Source: Colocasia esculenta (taxonomy: Eukaryota; Streptophyta; Magnoliopsida; Alismatales; Araceae). Taken from it: a stretch of DNA of 64,000 nt. The stretch spans positions 53,739,545 through 53,803,544 of the forward strand of contig CM024766.1 of assembly GCA_014218235.1 (NCBI GenBank), written 5' to 3'. The translations under genes and the position numbers were made by a program. The notes below the pieces were generated by a model. The model had not been told where the DNA came from. It saw only the letters and a program-made list of their open reading frames with translations, and did not search any database. Positions 48,272 through 59,723 of the stretch are shown in pieces (positions within the stretch are counted from its first letter, which is position 1; every line of letters begins with the position of its first letter).

Positions 48272-50159
48272 TGTTGCCCAGCTAGCAAGCCCAGAGGGGG
48301 AGGGGGGGTGAATGGGATTCTAAAATTTCGTTTAATGAAAAACCTGTCAACAAAAGTGCTTAACAGAAAAACACTGAGATCGATGGTTAGTGTTAGAGAT
48401 AATGAAGACAAACACACAAAGAAACAAGAAACAACACACAACACAGAGGATTTTATCCTAGTTCGGACTCCTATCCCAAGGAGTCCTACGTCCAGTCCCA
48501 AGCAACAACTTGGGATTTCACTAACCAAGGGTACTGTCCCCCTTAGGACCCTTACACAACCAGCCGTAGTTGGCCTTCTCTTCTAACCTCGAAGAGGTAC
48601 AAAACCACGCTGATACACACGTCTTCCTTCCTCAACGAAGGGAATACTAACCACCTATTTCAACAGGTCTTCTCTTCACAACCCGAAGAGGAACTTCACA
48701 ACAGATGTGAATAAAAGCGAATGGCCCTAGAGAAAGCTTACAACAAATGCTTGATTTTGATTTGAGGCAAAGTTTGAGAGAGAGATTTTCACTAGATGAA
48801 AACTCTCAGAACTACAAAGGCTCTCCAAAAGCTAAGCAAATGAACACAGAGAGCTAAGAGCTACAGAAGATTATGGAGTGAAGCTTTGGGGCTCTTGTTT
48901 CTGATGCTCGCAAGTTGTGGGTTGTTCTCTGAAAGCTCTGAGGTGCAAAAGTTCTTCTTACGGAGACATCAGTTTCTATAATCTTCTCTGAAACATATAG
49001 CTGTGAAATGGTCGTTGTCTCTATGATAGTCGCACGTTAGACAGCATGGCCGAGGTGTCGACGGTAACTTGCAGCCAATTAAGCTCTGGAGCCATGCACG
49101 TAAAGAGAAGATTCACTAGATATCCTTCAGCTTCTGATTGTCAAACGTTGTAAGATATGATATTGGCAAATACCTGCACACAATAATGTCGAAGTACAGA
49201 CAGCTAGACTGTCTCTATGCTTGTCAGTCAACATTAGAAACCATGCAGTAAGAATGTACACCAAAATAGAAATGCCATTCTGCTATCTTGAAAAGTGTTT
49301 GCTATAGAAACATAGGAATAGAAGGCACCCAGATATGCAACGTGCAGAGAAGTGTACAATCTCATTAAATGCAAGGATATTAGTGATGCACGTGGGAAGA
49401 CTTTGACCTTCACAATATTATTTGAAAATATATTTGAATATCATGTATGAAATCGATGTAATCCATGAAGTCGTTATGACAATGAAATAGTTGTACAACT
49501 TATGAAATTGTTGTTTATGTAAATCGTTGTACAAGAGAAAGCAAATCGTTGTACAGATATAAGCAAATCGTTCTATAAACATAAGCAAATCGATGTGCAA
49601 GCGAATCGTTGTTCAAACAAAAACAAATCGTTGTTTGAGCAAATCGTTCTATACGTAAAGGCAAATCGTTGTAGTTATCAAATCGTTGTTTTCACTTATC
49701 GAATCGTTACAACAATCAAATCGTTGTTTTGTCTTATGAAATCGTTATAAGAGTCAAATCGTTGTTTTCACTTATGAAATCGATATGACAATCAAATCAT
49801 TGTTTTCTCTTATGAAATCATTATAAGAGTCAAATCGTTGTTTTCACTTACGAAATCGTTGTGAGATCGAAATCGTTGTTTCACTTACGAAATCATTGTG
49901 AGACCGAAATCGTTGTTTCACTTAACGAATCGTTGTGAGACTGAAATCGATGTTTCAATTAACAAATTGTTATACTTAGAAGAAATGCATGCTCTGAACT
50001 TTGAATGATACAGTGTAAGAATTACTTACAGATTTGGCTTGACTTATTCCCTGTGGATGAACTTCATAAAAGATTGTTAGAAAATAATTGTTAAGGTTTT
50101 GTTAATCACTAAAATTATGTATAATTAAATAAAATTATATGGGGATGGACTGATCATCA
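48272..50159 (-). repeat. Copia-2 5' LTR
   Basis: 1888 bp, tgttgcccag...gatcatca. It aligns with the split 3' LTR. It preserves the undisturbed target site into which copia-1 inserted in the other LTR (near 48308-48315). It contains the AAATCGTTGT array at 49445-49980. Confidence 0.95.
49445..49980. repeat. Short direct-repeat array, AAATCGTTGT type, copia-2 5' LTR
   Basis: Counterpart of 38583-39130, with more copies in undamaged form, especially at 49540-49720. Confidence 0.9.
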
Positions 50160-50481
50160 CCTCTTGGACGTGGACTTTGACCTACAACTTGTGGGGAACA
50201 TGGCAATGGTTATCTACAACCCACACAGGTGCTACCTTCAAGTCGGGAAGCCTAGGACAAAGCTACTTCAGCCGTCACACTTGCCTCCTATGAAAACGAG
50301 GCGTTTGGAAGATCCGGAGGACGAGCAGGCCGTGCGGAGCGCACTAGTGATGTGGTGTGTGTGTGCCACTCACGCCCTACCACCCACAGTGCACAAGGAG
50401 CGCGAGGCATACCAGGCGTACCTCAGAGAGTACAGAGAGATCCGGCCATGTGTGGACCACGAGCTTGTGAGAGAGACTTGA
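50160..50481 (+). pseudogene. Gene A, 3' part (continues from 13072)
   Basis: The frame of exon 2 resumes at 50163 after a short target duplication (cct shared with 13070-13072): removal of copia-2 joins CTTCCCCT to CTTGGACGTGGAC without a frame change. The continuation reads DVDFDLQLVGNMAMVIYN and PTVHKEREAYQAYLREYR and stops at 50481. The C-terminus is charged and helical. A putative poly(A) signal, aataaa, is at about 50594. Confidence 0.65.
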
Positions 50482-51005
50482 TTGTACTTTTGGAGATTTT
50501 GAGAGATTTGAGGTGTTGGGAGGATGAGAGTGATGTATCAGATACTTTATGATGATTCTCAGCTTTTATATGATGTATGCATTAGAGATTTGCAATAAAA
50601 ATGTGAATTTTTAAGGGTTCTGTGCAAAAACTGAGAAGGTGACAGCCTAAGCATCGCGACCCTGAACGTGACAAGTCAATGGTCACGACCATGTTAAGAA
50701 CGTGACACGGAGCCTGTCGCGACCTGACCGGAACGCAACAACCTTCTTGTCACGACCACAGGCCGAGGCAGTTTTGAATTCTGGCCCACGCAACCCCTCT
50801 TCTTTCCCTCCTTTGCTTCTCTCTCCTCTCTCTCCCCTTTCCTTCCGGCAATAGAGGACCTTCTCCTTCCCCTCTTCTCCAGTGATCGTCGACCGGTGGC
50901 GGCAGCAGCTGCCTCTTTCTTCCTCCCTCTCCTTCCTTCTTCCCTTTCTCCCTCCTTCTTCTCTTTCTTCCCGGTGGCTAAGGTGATGGAGGGCGGTAGG
51001 GACTA
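50482..51005. other. Spacer between genes A and B, with half-site cluster 2
   Basis: Contains the aataaa at 50594, a cluster of aacgtgac/tgtcgcgacc/gaacgcaac half-sites at 50650-50765, then a pyrimidine-rich stretch (about 50800-50990) that may be the 5' untranslated region of gene B. Confidence 0.5.
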
Positions 51006-53637
51006 AGGCGGCGACGGCGGTGGACGCTCGAGGAGGTCCAAGAAGACCATCCGCCGCCGGCTGATGGCCGAGAACCCCTCCACGGCGACGGGGGAAGAGG
51101 ATCCAACCCTCCCTATGGAGGTGGACCCCAGGGAAGCGTCGAGCGAGGAGGAAGCCATGGGGCCAAAAAAGGTAAGTGGCCAAATTCTTAATTTCCTATG
51201 TGATTAATGGGGGGAACGGGTGAACAAGGTGCTAGGCACCTATTGTAGGGCTTTTGCCCAATGTGGAACGACTGGGGAACGACTATTGGCTGCCCTCGGT
51301 CACCTTGTGAACGCAACAGGTTGACTATCGCCTTACCAGGAGAACGCAACACATTGTGTGTCGCGTTCAGAAGGCGACGGGTCGACCTGTTGCTTTCTAA
51401 AACCTGAACCCGATGCCCAGTGTGTCGCATTCAGAAGGCGACAAGGGCATTGTCGCGACCTGAACATTGTGGATCCTGACTAATTTTTGTGCTTTTGTGG
51501 CTATTTTGCAGAGCGAGCTATGGTCTCGGACTTTGATGGGCCGTCGTCCGGGCAGTCTACCAGGGACTGCCGGACTTCTAGAGGACGTGATTAGAGGAGA
51601 TGGGGTTCGACCCCTTTCTTAGGTTAGATGAGCTCACGCCCGATGTGGCACTGATCCAGTTGTTGAAGGAGATATGGGACCCCGAGTGCCATGCTTTCCT
51701 CCTTCCGTGGGGTCACATGATCCCCACACTGGAGGACGTGGCACAGATCACCGGCCTGAGGGTGGATGGCTAGGCGGTGATAGGGGTGATCTATACCTGC
51801 TATCAGGAGATGGTGGAGAGACTCCTAGGGTTGGAGGTGATGAGGGAGAGGTCGTCCCTCGTGCCGAGGATGAGGCTGCTGGCGAGCCTAGGAGTGGTGG
51901 ATGCTCGCCACCAGACTGGAGAGGGCCAGGCGGAGTACATGGCCCAGTTGATGGAGGATGCCAGAGTGGCACTGGTAGAGGAGGAGGGAGCGGTAGTGGA
52001 CCGAAACTTGAGGCGCTTCATGATCCTCGTGATCGGGAAGCTCATCTTGGGGACCCGAGGGGACCCAGTGAGCTGTAGGTGCCTGCCCCCTACTGGAGGA
52101 CTTGACCCAGGTAGGGAGCTATGCATGGGGTGCGGCTCTTCTGGCCCACCTCTTCGACAGCCTGGGCACCTCCGGTAGGGAGACGAGGGTGTCTGGCTTC
52201 TTCCCCTTCTTATAGGTACACTTCTCACCTTACCCTTTATTGCTTTTCCTGCTTATTATGGTTGACTGTGTTACTGATCATCTTGTTCTTGCAGGTGTGG
52301 GCATACTACTACCTCCCCTCGCTTGGCCGGGGAGTGCAGAGGCAGCCGAGCGCTGTACCGCTCTTGCAGCGCTGGCAGTTTCGTCGCGACGAGCGGTCCC
52401 TGCACCTGCAAGTGACCCTCATTCAGGATGCTTTGGACACCATCCTTCGGACATGTGAGTACTTCTACACTTGCAACCCTTCCTTTCTTTATCATTGACA
52501 ATTGACTAATGAATTTCTATATGTGATGTGTAGGTTGAGTGGACTTCCTACGCTGGGGACAAGGACGCCGACCAGCCATGGGTGGAGCAGGGCCACCCCT
52601 ACTTCGGTAGGGAGATCTGGCTGCATGCCTTCAACACGGTGTACCACTCCACCTACAGTTGGTCGCATGGACGCTAGGGCTCCATCAGGCAGTGGTGGAG
52701 TTCCCGACTCGGCAGAGGCTGTGGGAGCGACCGGGTCACAGCTTTCGAGGCATCCAGTAGGTCACTGACTGGAGGAAGCGAGCTCGGGAGCAGCTCGAGG
52801 ACTAGTGGTAGCAGGGCCGAGTGGTGACCTCTGAGGCCACCAGTGATGAGGACTACTTCCATGTGTACGCACAGAGGTACAGGGCCCAGGTGTACAGGGG
52901 GACCCGACGACCGGTGAGTGTTACTACAACCTAGCCTTTTCTAAATATTCTATTAATTCCTTGGCTAACCTGATTTGTGTTTGCAGCTCGACCCCGAGGG
53001 TCAGATCGCCTCCCTCGAGGGCGTCCTCCACTCCATGATCCAGCAGAGGGATGACCTCCAGTGGACTGTGACCGAGCTGGTGAGTGCCCTACTTCTTGTT
53101 TCTTCTAGTCTTATCTTCATTTAACTGACCCCTGTGTTCCTTTGCAGTGCACTGAGCTGGAACGAGTGCAGCAGATGGTGGGAGGTGCTTCAACCTCTAG
53201 AGATGAGCCTGGCAGCTCCGTGCTGGAGGGTCAGCTGGCAGCGGCAGTTGCCCGAGCGGGTGAGTTGTTAATTACATGCCCCCTTGCACCTTATTTCTCC
53301 TATTGACACATGTTTTGACCTATAGGAGGTAGAGCTGAGAGACTCTCTAGCGCGGACCGCGACGTTAGAGATAGAGATGGTGGAGGTGCGCCTACGCCCT
53401 CAGGCAGATGAGGCGACAGGGATGCACCGGGAGATGGACGAGCTCCAGTCGGTCGTAGTTGGGGTGCGAGCGACAGACCGTCCTGGTGCTCAGGGGGGAG
53501 ATGAGGGGACTGGAGAGAGCCCTGTCATTGGTCGGCCGCAGTCACTCATCAACCAACAGGAGCGGTGTCCTAGCGCCTCAGCGGGGCATTATTTGACAGG
53601 TTCCTCCGGACGACGGAGAAACGAGGAGGAGGGATGA
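51006..53637 (+). pseudogene. Gene B: plant mobile domain (PMD) protein gene with six candidate introns
   Basis: Predicted exons: 51006-51171 (ATG 51064, NLS-like SRRSKKTIRRR then acidic), 51512-52215, 52295-52454, 52534-52913, 52987-53079, 53148-53259 and 53326-53637. Donors are gt and acceptors ag, for example AAG|gtaagt and ttgcag|AGC. Exon 2 carries the mobile-domain core (FDPFLRLDELTPDVALIQL, WDPECHAFLLPWGHMIPTL, EDVAQITGLRVDG) and exon 3 WAYYYLPSLGRGVQRQP. The last exons encode a coiled coil. A TAG at 51771 and frameshifts near 51596 and 52085 show decay, and three exons have lengths that no longer keep phase. The family occurs in plant transposons and in MAIN-like proteins; its role inside transposons is unknown. 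It is antisense to the Tat pol on its right. Confidence 0.7.
51289..51470. repeat. Half-site cluster 3, inside the first intron of gene B
   Basis: gaacgcaac (51309, 51352), tgtcgcgttcagaaggcgac (about 51360), tgtcgcattcagaaggcgac (about 51423) and tgtcgcgacc. The two cgttcagaaggcgac blocks form a short tandem repeat. Same half-sites as at 11595-11700 and 50650-50765. Confidence 0.6.
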
Positions 53638-55051
53638 CGACGCGAGGGAGCGGCCGAGGGGAGCATGACAGGGCCGAGGGCAATGACCCCTCCACCCTCT
53701 CGCCCGCCTGAGGGTACAGGGGAGAGCGGTTGAGGACTTGTACTTTTTTGCCTTTTGTTCATGATGTATTATGATGAAGATGTAGACATGGAATGGAATG
53801 TAATCTTTTTGTTATGGAATGTGATTGTGTGACAGTGACGAGTGAGATATGAGTGCCACTTTCTTTCTTCTGCTGCGACCTACACACTTAGGACAACCAT
53901 GAAAACAAGTTAGATCCGTTCTTCGACTTAGCCTCTTGCCTTAAGCGTGACAGGTGACCAATCTTGATAAATGATCAAGGGGCTAAGCCTTATTAAATAG
54001 GCGAAAAGATATAAGTAAATAAATGACATGCATGAATGAATGAGTAAAGGTGTTTTGGGATTTTGAACACATTTTTTGGAGTTTTGAAATATTTGATTTT
54101 TTGGGAGTTTGAAATATTTGATTTTTTGGAGTTTTGAAATATTTGATTTTTTTTGTTTGGAATATTTGATTTTTGGGTTTTGAAATATTTGATTTTTTTG
54201 GGGTTTTGAAATATTTGGTTTTTTTGGAGTTTTGAAATATTTGGTTTTTTTGGGGTTTTAAAATATTTGATTTTTTGGAGTTTTGAAATAGACCTAAAGC
54301 CGACGTTAGCCCTTCCTAAGATAAGACGCGCGAGACGGAAGGTACTCGCCCCTTTTGGGCCACAACACGTATACCAATTCAAACTGCTGGTTAGGAGTCT
54401 TGGTCACTTCCCCTTCTTACCAAAGGCTTTACTAAGGTAGGACGTGCGTTTAGGGGTGACATGTCATGGGTAACTGCCCCTAGTTGATAGTGCGGCTAGT
54501 TAGGCCATACCTAAGAGATGACCCGATCTTATAGAAGGAAATGGAAGACTATTTAAGGGAAATCTAATCCAGGTTTAAAGGACGTTGGGTTCGGCTTCTT
54601 CCCGTGGCATACCCTTCAAAGATTAGGTCTGTTGCGTAGGGACTTTATGGTCTTTATGGATCTGCACTGTCTGGGGCATGCGTACGACCAGGCTCATGAG
54701 CGTCCCGCGGGGACTTTGCCACTCTTTGTCATGCCCCTATTCCAAACATGTATCTTTCTATCTTTTCTTTTGCTTCTTTGTCTCTTTACCTTGCTATTTG
54801 ACCATCCCTGTTTGAGACTTCCTCTCGTCAGGGTACGCTTAAGGTTGACAGCCTTGCCTCTACGACCCTTGCCCCACACATGACCGATTTAGGAGAGATG
54901 ACCATCGCATCGCTAAAGTAGGGACTACATAGCTGCGATATCTACTAAGTGCGGCTGCCCAGGCTTGCCGTGTGTGTGTGTGTTGGTCCTACCTTAGAGA
55001 AACCCTTGATGATTTGGGAAAGGACTTCGAACTCTTAACACGGGGTTATCC
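53638..55051. other. Spacer between gene B and Tat pol
   Basis: No supported gene. A T-rich minisatellite lies at 54055-54290, and a gtgtgtgtgtgt run near 54970. It may be the region between the Tat pol and its antisense extra genes. Confidence 0.5.
54055..54290. repeat. T-rich minisatellite, 26-31-bp unit
   Basis: Eight to nine copies of ggagttttgaaatatttg followed by a T run, differing mostly in T-run length. Confidence 0.9.
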
Positions 55052-56735
55052 CTAATCTAAGTGTTGTGGCCTCACACCTATAGACCTAAGGATAGAATCT
55101 TTAAGGTACAACCCATTCCACGAATGTGACAATTTTGCACTTTCAGCATTGACTAGGCGGTAGGCATTTCCCGGATACACCTCCTTCACAACGTACAGAC
55201 CTTCCCAATTTGGTTGTAATTTAGACCTTAGACCTCCAGGTTTGACAAAGATGTGTTTCAAAACCATATCATCCTCTTGGAATTTTCGTTCAATTACCTT
55301 CTTTTCAAAAGACCTTGAGATTCGCCTTTGATATGAGAGTACATGGTCGGCCGCCATTAGTCGCCTTTCATCTAAGAGTTCCAACTGGGCTAGAAATGCC
55401 TCTCTATGTTCGTCGAGATTAAGTTCCTTATCAAGTTGGACTCTTACCGAAGGGATCAAGATCTCGTATGGAACTACCGCCTCCATCCCGTAGGTGAGAG
55501 CATACGGGGTCTGCTCTGTGGGAGTACGGACAGAGGTACGGTAAGCCCTTAGAGCCTCTATTAGCTTTTCCGGCCAATCAACAAATTTATGTGATTCACA
55601 AGTTTTCTTCAGGATTTTGAGAAGGGTTTTATTAGTTGCTTCAGCTTGGCCATTGCCTTGGGGGTAATATGGAGATGAATGATGCAGAATGATATTGTAT
55701 TTCTTACAGAGGTCCTGAAGTTCTTGTGAGATGAATTGCGGCCCATTGTTTGTGACGATGCTACTTGGCACTCTGAACCACGAGATGATATTCTTCATGA
55801 CAAAGCGGCACACTGTGGATGCTTTGATTTCTGCGAACGCTTCTGCTTCCGCCCACATGGTGTAATACTCAGTTGCTGTTAGGATAAAAGATTTTTGTTT
55901 GGTTTGAGCATTAGGATCACCAAGGGGGCCGACAATATCAAAAGCCCACATGGAGAATGGCCAAGGTGTGGAGAGTGGATGAAGTGAGGATGAAGGAGCA
56001 TGAATTTTATCAACATGGAGTTGACATTTGACACACCTACAGACATGGCACAGTCTTCTTCTAGGGTTGGCCAGTAGTAGCCCTGCCTAATGATCTTCTT
56101 AGCAAGCATTTGACTGTTGACATGCCCTCCGCATTCACTAGCATGAGCCCCTTCCACCACTTTCCAAGCTTCGTCATCATTAAGACATCTCAAAAGAACT
56201 CCATTAAGAGCCTGCCTGTACAAAACTTCCCCGACGACTGTATACCTCAGGGCGGCTCTCCTTATGGCCTTGCGATCCTCCGAATTTGCCCCTTCGGGAT
56301 ATGACCCATCCTTACAGTACTGCTCGATCTCAAAATACCATGGCAATTCCTCTTCATCTAGAATTTCCTCAAGCACAACCAATATGATTTGTTGCGCTCC
56401 TCTCTTCCTAGCCCTCACTTCTAAGGTTGTCCTAAGGTTGTTGAACCAAGGATCCTAGGTAGACGGAACATTGAGCCATTGGACGACGATTGTCTCGGTT
56501 CGGTGGCTCAGAGGGAAGGATAGAGAAGAGGCTAGTGACGCCAAGGCATCAGCCAAGATATTTTGTGAGCGAGGAGTGTGGACATAGATAAGCTCGTGGA
56601 ACTGCCTTGCCAGCAACGTGACTAAGTCTTGATATGGTTTAAGCTTTGGGTCGTGAGTGCAGTAAGTTGAGAGCACCAGTTACAGAACAAGCTGAGAGTC
56701 TCCTATGATTCTAAGGTGAGATGCACCCAAGATAT
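55052..56735 (-). pseudogene. Tat-lineage gypsy pol fragment: RNase H end and integrase
   Basis: RNase H remnant at 56455-56735 (RIIGDSQLVL, stop, then ILADALASLASSL). Integrase zinc-binding region at 55955-56418 (HASECGGHVNSQMLAKKII). Core and C-terminus at 55052-55951, an unbroken 299-codon frame: MWAFDIVGPLGDPN, FRVPSSIVTNNGPQFIS, YYPQGNGQAEATNKTLL, RAYRTSVRTPTEQTPYALTY. The second catalytic aspartate (usually TDNG) is asparagine here, TNNG. Motifs fit the Tat/Ogre group rather than Tekay. The element is cut at 56735 by copia-3. Its RT, gag and LTRs are not seen; genes A and B lie downstream of it in antisense. Confidence 0.88.
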
Positions 56736-58234
56736 TGTAAGGTTTCGTATAGAGTGCAGCGGAAATGCGAATCCCTCAGGTAGATATCGTTGCTGGTGGT
56801 CGGATTGAACAAAAACGGAGAAACCACGCACAGGCAGATCTCATCTTTACCTTTGCGGGGTTGCGTAACTCCCGAATCTGGGGAGGAGGTGGCGCAGGAG
56901 GCGCCGGTGCTTCAAGCCGTTCAAGTGTCCGGCCTCTAGACGTATCCACGCGAGCTCTGGACGCAGACGGGATCTCCTCGTTCTCCACGCGTCTCCCGGA
57001 TCTCAGCTCCACCATGTGCAGGAGAGAGGAGAGAGAGGATGGGGGGGCGCCCTGGGAGAGAGAGAGGAGGGGGCGGCCAGGGTTAGCCTGGAGCTTGGCC
57101 CAGGGTTTAACTCTCAGCGTATATTTATAGACACCGCGGTTTTTCACAAAAACCCAGTCATTGTCTATAAAGAACACCTTGCCCAGTCTGCTCGGAACTC
57201 TTATGCGTGTGACCCTCTAGGCCCAACTGCTAGTCCAGTTTTCAGCCCATTAAGCTCAATAACTCTTTATTGACTTATGGTAATTAATTAAATCTCATAT
57301 TAATTAATTACACAATCAATTATCGTCTCACGATAATTGACCGGGCTTCCAATCAAGTTGGGTGCCAAGCAACACCACTTGATCTTGGAAAGCATTGGGG
57401 TTCAGCAACCCATTCAAGGAACCTTTTGTATCATCAGTTACCACGTGACTTAATCCTTCGCTCGTACAATGCTCCCGAGTGCACTTAGGGTATGGTCAAC
57501 TGTCAAACCCTAATGTGTGTACTCACTTGGTTTAGATGCCGCATAACAATATCAGAAAACTCCTTTTCTGATAAGTAGTCTTGCCCTGGGCAGGGACTAT
57601 CAAGCATCCTTCCGTAGAGCATTCACTCTCCTATTACCGAGAGCGAGCGATCCCATATTGACCACACAATCACCTTCGAAGGTATTCCGCTAGATCCGAT
57701 CACTTAACTGATTAAGACCTCATGGCTAGAGATCTATAAGTCAAGGTCAAAACCCAGAAGTCCACCAACAAGGTGTCCTTGGTGTCTCAGGTCTAAGGAC
57801 CAATCACGCCACTGTGACAATGAATCTAGCTGGTTGACAGTTAGGTAACATTACCATCCAGCGATTCATAACGGATCAGTTCAGTGAACTCATTCTCCAA
57901 TGAGCACCTACAGATTCACCTTAGTGTCTCCACACAAGTGACTATGAGACCAGTCACCCTCATCATATGAGCAGGTGCAACCTGTACTAGTCTAACCGAT
58001 ATTCAATGTCCTTCTGAATATCCTCCGACTAGGAACAATTAAGAATATACGTTTAAAGGATATTAATCTCATTGTTATGATCTCATCATAATTAATATCC
58101 ATTGCGTATATTCATGGACTTCATAATGAAACGATAAACGAATTACACATAATGAATATAAAAGCCTTATTATTATTATCAAAGAACAAGATTGTACAAG
58201 TTATGATTGGCTTGAGGACACCCATAACTAACTA
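56736..58234 (-). repeat. Copia-3 3' LTR (right boundary approximate)
   Basis: Starts tgtaaggtttcg. The inner end is set by the PPT; the expected CA is not obvious at 58234, so the boundary may be up to about 15 bp off. It holds a perfect 11-bp inverted repeat at 57316-57340. Confidence 0.85.
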
Positions 58235-58244
58235 TCTCCCACTT
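58235..58244 (-). promoter_or_regulatory. Copia-3 polypurine tract
   Basis: The minus strand reads AAGTGGGAGA, a few bases after the pol stop codon at 58248-58250. This spacing is common in plant copia elements. Confidence 0.75.
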
Positions 58245-58247
58245 GGA

Positions 58248-59723
58248 CTAAAGCCAATCACCTTTATGTCTTAAACCCATAGACTCTTGGTGGCGCTCAA
58301 ACACAATTTGAGACAGAGGCTTTGTCAATGGATCTGCATTGTTGTCGACTGAAGGAACTCTTTCCACCAGTACATCTCCTCTAGTGATTATCTCCCTGAT
58401 CAGGTGAAATGCCTCAGAATGTGCTTCGACTTCTGATGAGACCGCGACTCTTTCGCTTGCGCAATGGCCCCATTGTTGTCACACAGCAATGGGATTGGAT
58501 CAGAGTCACCTGGCACCACACCAAGGTCGGTGATGAACTTCTTCATCCACACTGCCTCCTTGGCGGCTTCAGCTGCAGCAATGTACTCAGCTTCTGTCGT
58601 CGAGTCTGCAGTGGTTTCTTGCTTGGAACTCTTCCAGCTCACTGCACCCCCGTTCAAAGTGAACACAAACCCAGATGTAGACTTGCTATCATCTGGGTCT
58701 GACTGGAAACTCGAGTCAGTATATGCCCGAAGTTTCAAGTCCCCTCCTCCATAGACCAGAAATATATCCTTAGTCCTTCTCAAGTACTTAAGGATACATT
58801 TCACAGCCATCCAGTGTGTTTCACCTGGATTTGCCTGATATCTGCTCGTAACACTTAGAGCAAATGCCACATCAGGTCTTGTACATAGCATGGCATACAT
58901 GATAGACCCTATAGCCGAGGCATAGGGGACTCTATCCATGGCTGCCCTCTCTTCAGGAGTCTTAGGAGACTGCTCCTTAGAGAGAATAATCCCATGTCTC
59001 ATAGGTATGAGACCTCTCTTGGAATTTTCCATGCCAAACCTTTTGACAATGGTATCTATGTACATGGATTGGGTCAAGCCAAGCATCCTCTTAGATCTAT
59101 CTCTATAGATACGTATTCCCAATACGTAGGATGCTTCTCCCAAATCCTTCATGGAGAAGTTCTCTGACAACCAAACCTTTACTGATGATAGCATCCCTAC
59201 ATCATTCCCAATGAGTAAGATGTCATCAACGTAAAGTACGAGAAAAGTGACAGCACTCCCACTGATTTTCTTATACACACATGGTTCATCTTCATTCTTA
59301 ATGAAGTCATAAGATTTGATAGCCTCATCAAACCTTATGTTCCAACTACGAGAAGCTTGCTTCAATCCATAGATGGATCTTTGAAGCTTGCATACTTTGT
59401 CTGGACACTCTTTGGATGTAAAACCCTCAGGTTGTATCATATACACTTCCTCCTCAATGTTCCATTAGGAAAGCGGTTTTTACATCCATCTGCCAGATCT
59501 CGTAATCAAAGTATGCAGCAATGGCAAGAAGAATTCTGATCGACTTTATCATGGCAACTGGTGAGAAAGTTTCGTCATAGTCAATTCCTTGCCTTTGACG
59601 ATACCCCTTTGCCACCAACCTTGCCTTATAAGTGTCGATCTGTCCATCTGCACCGATCTTTCTCTTAAAGATCCACTTGCACCCAATAGGTACAATACCT
59701 TCGGCAAGTCTACCAAGTTCCAA
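58248..59723 (-). pseudogene. Copia-3 reverse transcriptase and RNase H
   Basis: 59454-59723 carries GCKWIFKRKIGADGQ, ARLVAKGYRQRQGIDYDET and IWQMDVKTAFL. Two missing bases near 59455 break the frame before EEVYMIQPEGF. The next long frame, 58400-59446, holds the catalytic LYVDDILLIGND, MKDLGEASYVLGIRIYRD, RAYTDSSFQSDPDDS, KSTSGFVFTLNGGAVSWK and TTEAEYIAAAEAAK. Near 58400 one missing base shifts the frame before the conserved end (ADPLTKPLSQ), which terminates at 58248. With three small corrections it would be continuous, so this is the youngest-looking pol in the window, or its indels are sequencing errors. Confidence 0.93.

Larger units (their letters stand above)
13073..50159 (-). mobile_element. 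Copia-2: Sirevirus-like Ty1/copia element with nested insertions
   Basis: The LTRs start tgttgcccag and end gatcatca on the plus strand. The 5' LTR is 48272-50159. The 3' LTR is 13073-13110 plus 37456-39311, split by copia-1. The element reads on the minus strand in the order PBS (48257-48270), gag with CCHC knuckle, protease remnant, integrase, reverse transcriptase, RNase H, a long envelope-like gene, PPT (39312-39327), 3' LTR. The order integrase before RT defines copia; two knuckles, a large gag and an extra gene after pol fit the Sirevirus (SIRE) lineage. It interrupts gene A. The flanking target bases (cccct left, cctct right) are an imperfect duplication. Every coding region is broken. 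Confidence 0.9.
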
